A program made the translations under genes and the position numbers. Below the pieces are notes generated by a model, which worked only from the letters and a program-made list of their open reading frames with translations, was not told the origin of the DNA and did no database searches. A stretch of DNA of 64,000 nt, taken from NCBI GenBank assembly GCA_036504595.1, contig DASXUX010000004.1, forward strand, positions 1 through 64,000, given 5' to 3'. This DNA is from DASXUX01 sp036504595. Lineage in GTDB: Bacteria; Planctomycetota; SZUA-567; H5-PLA8. This document shows, in pieces, positions 43,322-49,677 of the stretch (its first letter is position 1; every line of letters starts with the position of its first letter).

Positions 43322-46300
43322 ACTCCGCCTGCCAGTCGGCCTGGAATTCGTACCAGCGGCCTTCGTCGAGGCCAGCGTGGTCGCCTTCGATCAACGTGAT
43401 GAAGAATTGGCGGCCATCGATGAAAACGTTGCAGGCGCTCCCCTCAGGCACGCGGAGGTCGCTCAGACTGCACAGCTTCTTTCCACCGGTGGAGAATTCC
43501 ATCGTTTCGGGCGCAGGCTGCCCAGCAGTCTGGCCGCGGCGGCCTCTGGCGTCGGCGAAGCTCTCTTCTGCAAGGACATCTTTGCCGCGCGTGAAGCGAA
43601 AACGGTCGGCGCGGGTAGCGCCGGCCTCCGTGCCGGCCGGCAGGTGGATGATCGCGGAGAGGAACGCCTTCTTGTCTTTGAAGGACTTCTCGGTTTTGAA
43701 GGCCCACGTTTGGTGGAAGCGTGGCGCATCGGTGAAGATGAACTCATTGCGGAACCAGAGCGGCGGCTTCTTAAGTGCGAAGCGCTGGAAGCCGCGGAGT
43801 TGGCCTTCGAAGGAGAGCTTCAGGCCGTTTTCGAGTTTCTCGATGCGCAGGCCGCATTCGACATCGCTGCTGGCTTCGATGCGGTTGGAGTCGGAGGCGT
43901 GGAAATACTCCTGATCGCCGTAAAGGTCCTGATCTGCGGCGACGAGCTTGCCATCGGCGCTGCACAGTTCGCGAATGACTCCGCCCTGCCGACGCAGGAC
44001 GACGGCAAAATGCTTGTTACTGACAATCAGGTCGGGGCCGACGCAGCGGAAGGCGACGGGACCGAAAGAAAGCGCATTCCCATTACGATGACCGTTTGGA
44101 GACCCGGAAACAATTCCATAGTTGTATTTGCTGGTGCCTAAGCCGGTCAGCCGCAGCGTGTCCGCATCGCCCATCAAGCGCAAGCTCAACGGCGCGGATT
44201 CCTGTGGTCCGGCGTCAAAACATCCCTTAGGTGTTCTTGCGCCGATTTGCGGCAATCCGGCGAGCGGATCGAGCGGCATGAGGTCATTCTGCCATACAAC
44301 GCCGGTGCCTTGAGGACGCCAGTAGATTCCGGAATGCCAGCCGGTCTTCGACGGCACTGGCGGAGGCGCGTAGTCTCCATGCAAGGTTCCAGAGATCGTC
44401 TCCACCCACCACTCTGTCGCCCCCTCAAATTTCACGTCACCCTCAGGCGCAGTGCCGAAGTTCCCGCCCGCATCACCGACGCCCGGAGGTGCGCCTATCT
44501 CTGGCCAAACCTTGAAGGCGAGTGGCTCAAGTTTCCATTCCGTCTGTCCTCCCACCCAGGTCAGCTTCGCCTTCACTGTTTCCCGCCCAAAATTGATCGC
44601 GAACACCGTCTGCTTGTCGCCCAGTTTGCGCAGACACGTGAACACGCCCGGCGCATCGCACTTCACAGCCTTGTAGAACGCTTCGCCGCGCGAGAGCTCC
44701 GGCCGGGACTTGCGGATTTCGTTGATGCGGCGCAGTTCGAAGCTGTGGCCGTTCTCCATACCCTGATACATCAGCGGAATGCCGTCGATCCACGCGGTCA
44801 GCGCGTACATCGCATGCATTCCGTCCACGCCGTACCACAGGTCCGCGCGCAGGCTGTCGTGGCTTTCGACGTGCCGCATGCGGATCGTGCCGCGCGGCTC
44901 GGTGTACTTTTGTTCCTCGAGATAGTCCTGCAGCTTCGCGACGAAATCGGCGGCGGGAATTTTGCGCCACTGATGCAGGACGTTGTAGCAGAGGCCGAAA
45001 TCGTACTGCGCATCACTGACGCCCAGCAGTCGCGCGTTCTCGGCTTCGGCCAGAATCGCGCCGTCCTTCGGATTGACGTCGCGCACGGCTTGGCGAATGC
45101 CGTTCAGCATGCCGATGCCGCCCCAGAGCAGCGCATGGCTGGCGCGCGCGTAAGGGATGTCAGGACTCCAGTTCGGCTCCTTGCTGCCGCCGCAGGCATC
45201 CACGCGGAAGCCGTCAATGCCATACTCCCGGCAATAATGGCGGGCGACATCGGCCATGAACTTCTGCCAATCGGGACGCGCGAAATCGTTGAGCCAGTAA
45301 TTCAGCGTCGAACCGTCTTCGCGGTGCAGCATGAATTCGGGGTGAGCCTTGTTGTGGACGGCTTGCGGGCTGCCGCCGTGCGGTACCATGTCCTGCCACA
45401 CGCGCAGGCCGAGTTCGTGCGCGCGTTTGACGAGCGTCTTGTACTCATCGGGCGTGCCGATGCCGTCCATGAATTTGTAGTAATCGAAGGGCCAGTACGG
45501 ACTTTTCGATTCGATCGGCATGATCCAGATGGCATTCGCGCCGAGTTTCGGAATGCGCGGCAGCAGAAACTCGGTGGCGTTCTTGAATCCACCGAGATCG
45601 TTGAAGTTGCTGCCGATGGTGCCGCCGGGATGGAAACAGTAGAGGATCGCGTCCTGAACCCATTCGGGCCGGTCGGCGGGAACTTTCAGGCCGACGCTGT
45701 CCATGTACTTCCACAGCGCGGGCAGAGCGTCCCAATAGCCGGCGTCCACAATTGACATGCTGACGAAGCCGAATTCCTGTGGCACATTCGGCTTCAGATA
45801 GCCGCAGGCATAAAGATCCTGCACAACATCGAACGTGCCTTCGCCTTCGTCCACGCGCACGCCGGCGGGATCCGTCGCAAACGTTGTGAAAATGATCGAG
45901 CGCTGTGGGGAGAACTGGGCGATCAGGGGGACGATTCCGTTCCCGGAGCCGTTGTGCCGGCCTTTCTTCATTTCGCTGAAAGGATGGCTGACCGGCGGCC
46001 AGTTCTGCGGAATGCGATAGAAGCCGTCCTTGGTCGTATTGATGCCGAAGGTCTTGAAATTTACGTTGCGGAGTTTCGTAATTTCGGTTCCGCGATTGAT
46101 TAGCGTGAGCGAACGGTCGAGGCGCGCGGTGGTGCCGGCCTCCGTGCCGGCCGGCAGGGACGCCGGCGCTACCATCGCCGGCACGGAGGCCGGCACCACC
46201 AGCTTGTAGCGTTCAACCAGTTCGTAGTCGCCCATTCGGACGGAGACTTCGAGCGTGTCGGCGCTCGGCTTCTCGCGTTTGAGCAATTGGCGCGGGCCAA

Positions 46301-46520
46301 AGTTCTCGAGCCATTTGATTTTGTCTTGCGGACCGATGCCCAGCGACAGGGGACAGCGCGCGTTCGGCGCGGTCGCAAGCGTGTCGCCTTTGTAACGGAT
46401 GTTCATGAGCGCGCCGCTGCCGTCATCGAAGAGCAACTCGAGGTCGCCTTGTTTGAAGGAGAATTCCGCTGAGTGAGCGCCGGCGCACGCGAGCACGATG
46501 GTGGCAAAGAGGATTCGCAT
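43320..46520 (-). CDS. Secreted GH13-type (alpha-amylase family) enzyme
   Basis: 1066 residues with a signal peptide (MRILFATIVLACAGAHSA). An N-terminal beta-sandwich (about 20-270) precedes the GH13 barrel (about 285-650): region with GANAIWIMPI, nucleophile D441 in GFRVDACGG, acid/base E492 in ILAEAEN, and the transition-state aspartate D555 in VESHDS. The C-terminal 350 residues hold beta domains of unknown role. Family activity is hydrolysis or transfer on alpha-glucans. A double GC-rich repeat is embedded at residues 108-131 and another near residue 965. The histidine in the first conserved region is not obvious. It lies upstream of the GHMP kinase, and GGAGC precedes the start. Confidence 0.85.
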   Translation of the reverse strand: MRILFATIVLACAGAHSAEFSFKQGDLELLFDDGSGALMNIRYKGDTLATAPNARCPLSLGIGPQDKIKWLENFGPRQLLKREKPSADTLEVSVRMGDYELVERYKLVVPASVPAMVAPASLPAGTEAGTTARLDRSLTLINRGTEITKLRNVNFKTFGINTTKDGFYRIPQNWPPVSHPFSEMKKGRHNGSGNGIVPLIAQFSPQRSIIFTTFATDPAGVRVDEGEGTFDVVQDLYACGYLKPNVPQEFGFVSMSIVDAGYWDALPALWKYMDSVGLKVPADRPEWVQDAILYCFHPGGTIGSNFNDLGGFKNATEFLLPRIPKLGANAIWIMPIESKSPYWPFDYYKFMDGIGTPDEYKTLVKRAHELGLRVWQDMVPHGGSPQAVHNKAHPEFMLHREDGSTLNYWLNDFARPDWQKFMADVARHYCREYGIDGFRVDACGGSKEPNWSPDIPYARASHALLWGGIGMLNGIRQAVRDVNPKDGAILAEAENARLLGVSDAQYDFGLCYNVLHQWRKIPAADFVAKLQDYLEEQKYTEPRGTIRMRHVESHDSLRADLWYGVDGMHAMYALTAWIDGIPLMYQGMENGHSFELRRINEIRKSRPELSRGEAFYKAVKCDAPGVFTCLRKLGDKQTVFAINFGRETVKAKLTWVGGQTEWKLEPLAFKVWPEIGAPPGVGDAGGNFGTAPEGDVKFEGATEWWVETISGTLHGDYAPPPVPSKTGWHSGIYWRPQGTGVVWQNDLMPLDPLAGLPQIGARTPKGCFDAGPQESAPLSLRLMGDADTLRLTGLGTSKYNYGIVSGSPNGHRNGNALSFGPVAFRCVGPDLIVSNKHFAVVLRRQGGVIRELCSADGKLVAADQDLYGDQEYFHASDSNRIEASSDVECGLRIEKLENGLKLSFEGQLRGFQRFALKKPPLWFRNEFIFTDAPRFHQTWAFKTEKSFKDKKAFLSAIIHLPAGTEAGATRADRFRFTRGKDVLAEESFADARGRRGQTAGQPAPETMEFSTGGKKLCSLSDLRVPEGSACNVFIDGRQFFITLIEGDHAGLDEGRWYEFQADWQAE
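43613..43642. repeat. GC-rich palindromic element, half copy in frame (minus-strand gene, PAGTEAGAT)
   Basis: In-frame copy in the GH13 gene; reads in the same Ala/Gly/Thr frame although the gene is on the other strand. Confidence 0.75.
46128..46200. repeat. GC-rich palindromic element, two copies in frame
   Basis: One full and one half copy back to back in the N-terminal sandwich of the GH13 gene, encoding VPASVPA and then APASLPAGTEAGTT. Confidence 0.85.
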
Positions 46521-46661
46521 GGGTAAGCTCCGCTGGACGCCTGAATCATACGATCTCCGTGCTTCGTTGTCAGTTGTCGGTTGCAGCGTTTGGATACTCC
46601 TGGGGTTTCACATCGCATGCTGCGCGGGACTCAAGAGCAAGCAGCCGTCGTGGGAGAGTTT

Positions 46662-46747
46662 CGGAGAGCGGAGGACATGATCCTCACTCACTTGCGCGAG
46701 CCATTCGGTTAGCAGCCGCCGCCGGACGCCTGCCCGGTTCGCTCTCC
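46662..46747 (-). tRNA. tRNA-Ser(GCU)-like, 8/4 acceptor/T-stem form
   Basis: Acceptor of 8 bp (GGAGAGCG with CGCTCTCC), discriminator G, no encoded CCA. D stem of 6 bp (CCGGGC with GTCCGG, one G-U pair) and a 4-nt loop AGGC. Anticodon loop CTGCTAA gives GCU; its stem shows only three clear pairs. The variable arm of 5 bp is capped by GCAA. T stem of 4 bp (GAGG with CCTC) with loop ATCATGT, which lacks the usual TTCRA. Discriminator and long arm fit serine identity. The weak anticodon stem leaves open that it is decayed. Confidence 0.65.
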
Positions 46748-46754
46748 ACAAAAC

Positions 46755-46764
46755 GCAATCCTCC
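46755..46764 (-). other. GGAGGATTGC motif 7 nt before tRNA-Ser(GCU)
   Basis: Decanucleotide on the minus strand exactly seven bases upstream of the mature 5' end; repeated before tRNA-Ser(CGA) and near tRNA-Tyr. Confidence 0.5.
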
Positions 46765-46784
46765 TGGGATCGCGCGCTAATTTT

Positions 46785-46871
46785 CGGAACGCCGTGGTCC
46801 TGCCCCACACGCCCTTGCGGGCGCCATCCGGATTCGAGCCGGAGGCGGCGCACTTGTCCGCTTGACGTTCC
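46785..46871 (-). tRNA. tRNA-Ser(CGA)-like, 8/4 acceptor/T-stem form
   Basis: Acceptor of 8 bp (GGAACGTC with GGCGTTCC, one T-G pair), discriminator G, no CCA. D arm with stem GCGG/CCGC and a short loop including AAGT. A good 5-bp anticodon stem TCCGG/CCGGA with loop CTCGAAT gives CGA. The variable arm GCGCCC/GGGCGT is capped by GCAA. T stem of 4 bp GTGG/CCAC with loop GGCAGGA, which again lacks the TTCRA consensus. Same architecture as its two neighbours. Confidence 0.7.
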
Positions 46872-46878
46872 ATGTGGC

Positions 46879-46888
46879 GCAATCCTCC
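46879..46888 (-). other. GGAGGATTGC motif 7 nt before tRNA-Ser(CGA)
   Basis: Same decanucleotide and same 7-base spacing as before tRNA-Ser(GCU). Here it is part of a palindrome CGCAATCC / GGATTGCG (46878-46897). Confidence 0.5.
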
Positions 46889-46920
46889 CGGATTGCGTTC
46901 GCTTGGGAGGGTCGCGGTAC

Positions 46921-47008
46921 TGGCGGAAAGCGGAGGGCACGATCCTCACGCCGCGAAGGCGCATGCGGTTTTCAAAACCGTTCCGGACGCCTGTCCGGTT
47001 CGCTTTCC
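46921..47008 (-). tRNA. tRNA-Ser(UGA)-like, 8/4 form, CCA encoded
   Basis: Acceptor of 8 bp (GGAAAGCG with CGCTTTCC), discriminator G, encoded CCA. D stem of 6 perfect pairs (CCGGAC with GTCCGG) and loop AGGC, resembling the D arm of selenocysteine tRNA. Anticodon stem CGGT/ACCG with loop TTTGAAA gives UGA. The variable arm has about 4-6 bp. T stem GAGG/CCTC, loop ATCGTGC. The perfect long acceptor and encoded CCA argue that it is a functional gene. Confidence 0.75.
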
Positions 47009-47013
47009 GTTAC

Positions 47014-47086
47014 TGTCGCGCCCGGGATTCGAACCCGGATATTCAGGCCCTCGACCTGACGCCGCTACCGATTAGGCCAGCGCGAC
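47014..47086 (-). tRNA. tRNA-Leu(GAG)-like, short variable loop
   Basis: 7-bp acceptor GTCGCGC/GCGCGAC, discriminator A, no CCA. Canonical D loop with GG, T arm CCGGG-TTCGAAT-CCCGG. Anticodon stem TCAGG/CCTGA with loop TCGAGGG gives GAG, with C instead of U at position 33. The variable loop is only ATAT, whereas bacterial leucine tRNAs normally have a long arm. Confidence 0.75.
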
Positions 47087-47094
47087 GTGTATTT

Positions 47095-47171
47095 TGGTGC
47101 TGCGGGTGGGATTCGGACCCACACTGTTGCCGTTCTAAGCGGCACGCCTCCTGCCGTTGGGCTACCGCAGC
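47095..47171 (-). tRNA. tRNA-Leu(UAG)-like, short variable loop, CCA encoded
   Basis: 7-bp acceptor GCTGCGG/CCGCAGC, discriminator A, encoded CCA. D stem GCC/GGC, anticodon stem TGCCG/CGGCA with loop CTTAGAA giving UAG, variable loop ACAGT, T arm GTGGG-TCCGAAT-CCCAC. Otherwise a canonical class I cloverleaf. Confidence 0.85.
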
Positions 47172-47176
47172 ACAGT

Positions 47177-47249
47177 TGGCCGGAGCGAGATTCGAACTCG
47201 CATCCCCTGAATTTAACTCAGGTGTCTCTACCAATTGGACTATCCAGCC
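47177..47249 (-). tRNA. tRNA-Leu(UAA)-like, short variable loop
   Basis: 7-bp acceptor GGCTGGA/TCCGGCC, discriminator A, no CCA. D stem GTC/GAC, anticodon stem CCTGA/TCAGG with loop GTTAAAT giving UAA, variable loop GGAT, T arm GCGAG-TTCGAAT-CTCGC. Class I instead of the expected class II for leucine. Confidence 0.85.
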
Positions 47250-47250
47250 G

Positions 47251-47323
47251 TAGCCGGGGTGAGATTTGAACTCACAGTTCCTGCGTTTGAGGCAGGCGAC
47301 TCTGCCAGTTGGTCTACCCGGCC
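47251..47323 (-). tRNA. tRNA-Leu(CAA)-like, short variable loop
   Basis: 7-bp acceptor GGCCGGG/CCCGGCT, discriminator A, no CCA. D stem GAC/GTC, anticodon stem CCTGC/GCAGG with loop CTCAAAC giving CAA, variable loop AACT, T arm GTGAG-TTCAAAT-CTCAC. One base separates it from tRNA(UAA). Confidence 0.85.
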
Positions 47324-47329
47324 GAATTT

Positions 47330-47420
47330 TGGTGGGAGTGGAGGGAATCGAACCCCCGGTGCCCGTTGTCGAGTCCAGATTTACAGTCTGGTGCAGCCTG
47401 CCAACAGCTACCACACTCCC
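47330..47420 (-). tRNA. tRNA-Tyr(GUA), class II, CCA encoded
   Basis: 7-bp acceptor GGGAGTG/CACTCCC, discriminator A, encoded CCA. Anticodon stem CCAGA/TCTGG with loop CTGTAAA gives GUA. A normal long variable arm and T arm GGGGG-TTCGATT-CCCTC are present. It is the first tRNA of the minus-strand array. Confidence 0.95.
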
Positions 47421-47422
47421 GT

Positions 47423-47432
47423 GCAATCCTCC
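47423..47432 (-). other. GGAGGATTGC motif 2 nt before tRNA-Tyr
   Basis: Third copy of the decanucleotide in the tRNA array; a fourth, on the plus strand, lies at 36661-36670 upstream of the isomerase gene. Confidence 0.45.
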
Positions 47433-47443
47433 TTTCGTGGCAA

Positions 47444-47475
47444 CAAAAAAAGGGTGAGCCTTTTGGGCTCACCCT
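47444..47475 (-). terminator. Intrinsic terminator on the minus strand
   Basis: Perfect 10-bp stem (47451-47460 with 47466-47475, AGGGTGAGCC), 5-nt loop, and seven A's at 47445-47451 that give a U-run in a minus-strand transcript. It ends whatever transcript enters from above 47475, only 24 bases before tRNA-Tyr. It could therefore also attenuate the tRNA array. Confidence 0.8.
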
Positions 47476-47594
47476 GGATACCGCGCTGTAACATGTTTCA
47501 TTGTTTACGGAGCGGTTCCGTGAGCGAGCCCTCGGCGGGTTGCCAGCGAATATGAACTGAGGGATAAGGTGCTACTTTGCCATTCCATGGCAGA
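47476..47594 (-). ncRNA. Possible short leader or small RNA between promoter and terminator
   Basis: A good minus-strand promoter (47595-47624) and the intrinsic terminator at 47444 bracket about 140 bases without a reading frame. The sequence can form local stems, for example CCCTC/GAGGG and CGGAACCGCTCCG. It matches no RNA family I recognise. It may be a small RNA or an attenuated leader of the tRNA array. Confidence 0.35.
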
Positions 47595-47624
47595 ACACTA
47601 CCCCACGGAACGCGCGTTTGTCAA
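47595..47624 (-). promoter_or_regulatory. Sigma-70-type promoter on the minus strand
   Basis: TTGACA (47619-47624) and TAGTGT (47595-47600) with 18 bases between, directly upstream of the terminator and tRNA array. Confidence 0.5.
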
Positions 47625-47664
47625 TATTTGGCGAGGAAAAAATCGCGAACGACGATCATTTTGG

Positions 47665-48588
47665 TCAACCGGCGGGCATCAAGCGTTCAACTTGCCTGAA
47701 GTCGTTGCTGCGCAGGAATGCAATGACGGCTTCCGCCGTGCGCGCCGCAACCACGTTGCAGTTTGTCGCGCCATAAAACCACATCGACGTGAGCCGGGGT
47801 TTCATCCGGCCCAGCGCCAATGTCGCCGTGATGGCGCCGTAGGCCTGGAGGTTGACCTGGTCCATTAAGCCGCTGCGGCCGGCAAAGAGTCCGCGTCGCA
47901 GGAAAAGAACCGGCACCTCGCCCATCAGGGCGTCCAATTCCGCCAGCATTCCTTTGGCGCCATAGGTGTTGATTACAAAAACCGCGGGATTGTACTTCAT
48001 CGACTTGATCATCTCGACCGCTTGCCGTGCTTGTTCAATCGTGTGAGCGAAACCGACAAAGGGCAAGCCCTGCTTGAGGGCGAGCGCCGACGCCTGGGTA
48101 CATATGGAAGAGTTGGACTGCGATGCCGTGGATTCCGCCTCGACGAACACCGGCAACCCGGCCAGTTCCGCTTGCGATTCAGAAACCGGGGCTTTGATCA
48201 GCGCGGCCAGTTTCTTATCCTCCACTGCGATATGTTCACTCAGCCAGCGCCTGAGAAACGAAGCGATCTGCTGCGCAAGCGCCGGCCTGCCCGTGTCGCG
48301 TTGCGATTCGAATTCGATCACCGTTTGCGTGAATTCGTCATGCAGCATCATGTGCGCGTGGAACCCGGGATAAGCGTAATCATGCATCAACCGTTCTTCG
48401 GCGATGAAATGCGACTGACAGTATTCCTTCAGCCGATCGAGTACCTGGCCGATGATTTCGTCGTCTCCGGCATCCACAGCGCAATCGAGTTCGTAGGCCA
48501 GCTTGAAGAGACCGCGATGCTGGTCGTCAATTGCGGGTACCCCCAACGTCAGGCTGTCGTTCCAGTAGTCCGCCGGCTTTGCTGGCAT
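47665..48588 (-). CDS. Hemerythrin domain fused to an unrecognised C-terminal domain
   Basis: 307 residues. Residues 8-132 are a bacteriohemerythrin-type four-helix bundle with the full diiron ligand set: H24, H60 and E64, H79 and H83, H119 and D124. It should bind oxygen or iron. Residues about 165-305 form a second domain with alternating hydrophobic strands (PAVFVINTYGAKGM, VPVLFLRRGLF, MWFYGATNCNVVAART), suggestive of a Rossmann or receiver-like fold but without recognisable catalytic residues. No signal peptide is present. It is divergent from pgeF, and the terminator at 47444 may end its transcript. The function of the fusion is unknown. Confidence 0.85.
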   Translation of the reverse strand: MPAKPADYWNDSLTLGVPAIDDQHRGLFKLAYELDCAVDAGDDEIIGQVLDRLKEYCQSHFIAEERLMHDYAYPGFHAHMMLHDEFTQTVIEFESQRDTGRPALAQQIASFLRRWLSEHIAVEDKKLAALIKAPVSESQAELAGLPVFVEAESTASQSNSSICTQASALALKQGLPFVGFAHTIEQARQAVEMIKSMKYNPAVFVINTYGAKGMLAELDALMGEVPVLFLRRGLFAGRSGLMDQVNLQAYGAITATLALGRMKPRLTSMWFYGATNCNVVAARTAEAVIAFLRSNDFRQVERLMPAG

Positions 48589-48778
48589 GCTGTTCTCTCC
48601 ATGAATTCAGCAACGGTTGCGAGACGCGTCTGCTGGACGTACGGATCCAAATTATCGGCGGGCACGATATCCGGTCAAAAGGCTTTTCCCATGACGTTGG
48701 CACCCGCTGTTGCTTCACCTGCATAGTACGAACAACTTTGCCGATACAAAAGGTTCACCTGTTCAGGAGGGCTTGCGT

Positions 48779-49600
48779 ATGGAGACATTGACGCTCGATA
48801 CACCCGGCATAGACACTCTCGCCGGCGTCGGCCCCTTCTGGCCGCTGCCCGCGCTCCCCGCGCCATTTCGAGCGTTCTTCACTACGCGTTTGGCCGGCAC
48901 TTCAGAAGGCACGTATGGCAGCTTAAACCTCGCTCTGCACGTGGGTGACAACCCCAGCCGTGTACGCGAAAACCGCCGCCTGGTTTTCGACGCGGAAAAA
49001 GTCGATGTCAACCGAGTTGTCGTCGCTCAGCAAGTCCACGGCGCGACTGCAGCGGTTGTGACTGCCGACGACGCTGGCCGTGGCGGCTTTACGCATCGCG
49101 ACGCCATTCCAAGCGCAGACGCGATTGTTACAAGCACCGCGAACCTCCCGCTGATGTGTTTGAGCGCCGATTGCCTGCTACTGGCTCTGGCCGACGCACA
49201 AAGCCGCACCTTGGCTGTGCTGCACGCCGGCTGGCGAGGGATGGCTGCAGGCGTGATCGAAAACACGATTTCTTCAATGCAGAAAGCCGGCGCATCGCCG
49301 GTCAATCTTCAGGTTGTCAGTGGCCCGTCCATCGGCCCGTGCTGCTTTGAGGTCGGCGCGGATGTGGTTTCGGCGCTTGGCTCCGAACACGTCGTTCAGC
49401 AGATCGGCGAGAAGGCGATGTACGACCTGCGCGCCGCTGCTCGCGCCCGGCTGCTGCGCTGCGGCGTTCTTGGAAGCCAGATCGAACTGGATACCGCGTG
49501 CACAAGCTGCCGAGCGGACTTGCTCTTCTCCCACCGCCGCGCTGTTCGCAGCGGCGCAAAGCAGACTGGCCGCATGGGCCTGGTGGCGTGGGTGAAGTGA
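48779..49600 (+). CDS. pgeF: Peptidoglycan editing factor / purine nucleosidase-like (YlmD/DUF152 family)
   Basis: 273 residues from the ATG at 48779, with AGGAGG eight bases upstream; an earlier ATG at 48710 was rejected for lack of a site. The conserved metal triad of the family is present: H87 in AQQVHG, C132 in LSADC and H149 in LHAGWRG. GPSIGPCCFEVG near residue 180 is also typical. Family members were once called laccase-like and are now linked to purine nucleoside phosphorolysis and to preventing wrong stem peptides in peptidoglycan. It converges on purC across a short word repeat. Confidence 0.9.
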   Translation: METLTLDTPGIDTLAGVGPFWPLPALPAPFRAFFTTRLAGTSEGTYGSLNLALHVGDNPSRVRENRRLVFDAEKVDVNRVVVAQQVHGATAAVVTADDAGRGGFTHRDAIPSADAIVTSTANLPLMCLSADCLLLALADAQSRTLAVLHAGWRGMAAGVIENTISSMQKAGASPVNLQVVSGPSIGPCCFEVGADVVSALGSEHVVQQIGEKAMYDLRAAARARLLRCGVLGSQIELDTACTSCRADLLFSHRRAVRSGAKQTGRMGLVAWVK

Positions 49601-49628
49601 AGTACGGTTTGCGTCGCAGACAGAAGCC

Positions 49629-49677
49629 CTGTTCGCACTTCGTACTTCGACCTTCGTACTTCGACCTTCGTACTTCT
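49629..49677. repeat. CGTACTTCGACCTT word repeat
   Basis: Three to four variants of CTTCGTACTTCGACC between the convergent pgeF and purC genes, reaching the purC stop codon. Confidence 0.6.

Noticed and set aside
42306..44141. 611-codon open frame on the plus strand
   Set aside because: Antisense to the GHMP kinase and GH13 genes, whose motifs are clear; long shadow frames are expected at this GC content.
46921..47008. Plus-strand reading with a UCA anticodon, suggesting a selenocysteine tRNA
   Set aside because: The TTTTCAAAA loop gives UCA on the plus strand, but the other arms then come in the wrong order and no T arm follows the variable arm. The minus-strand fold has acceptor, D, anticodon, variable and T arms in order, discriminator G and an encoded CCA.
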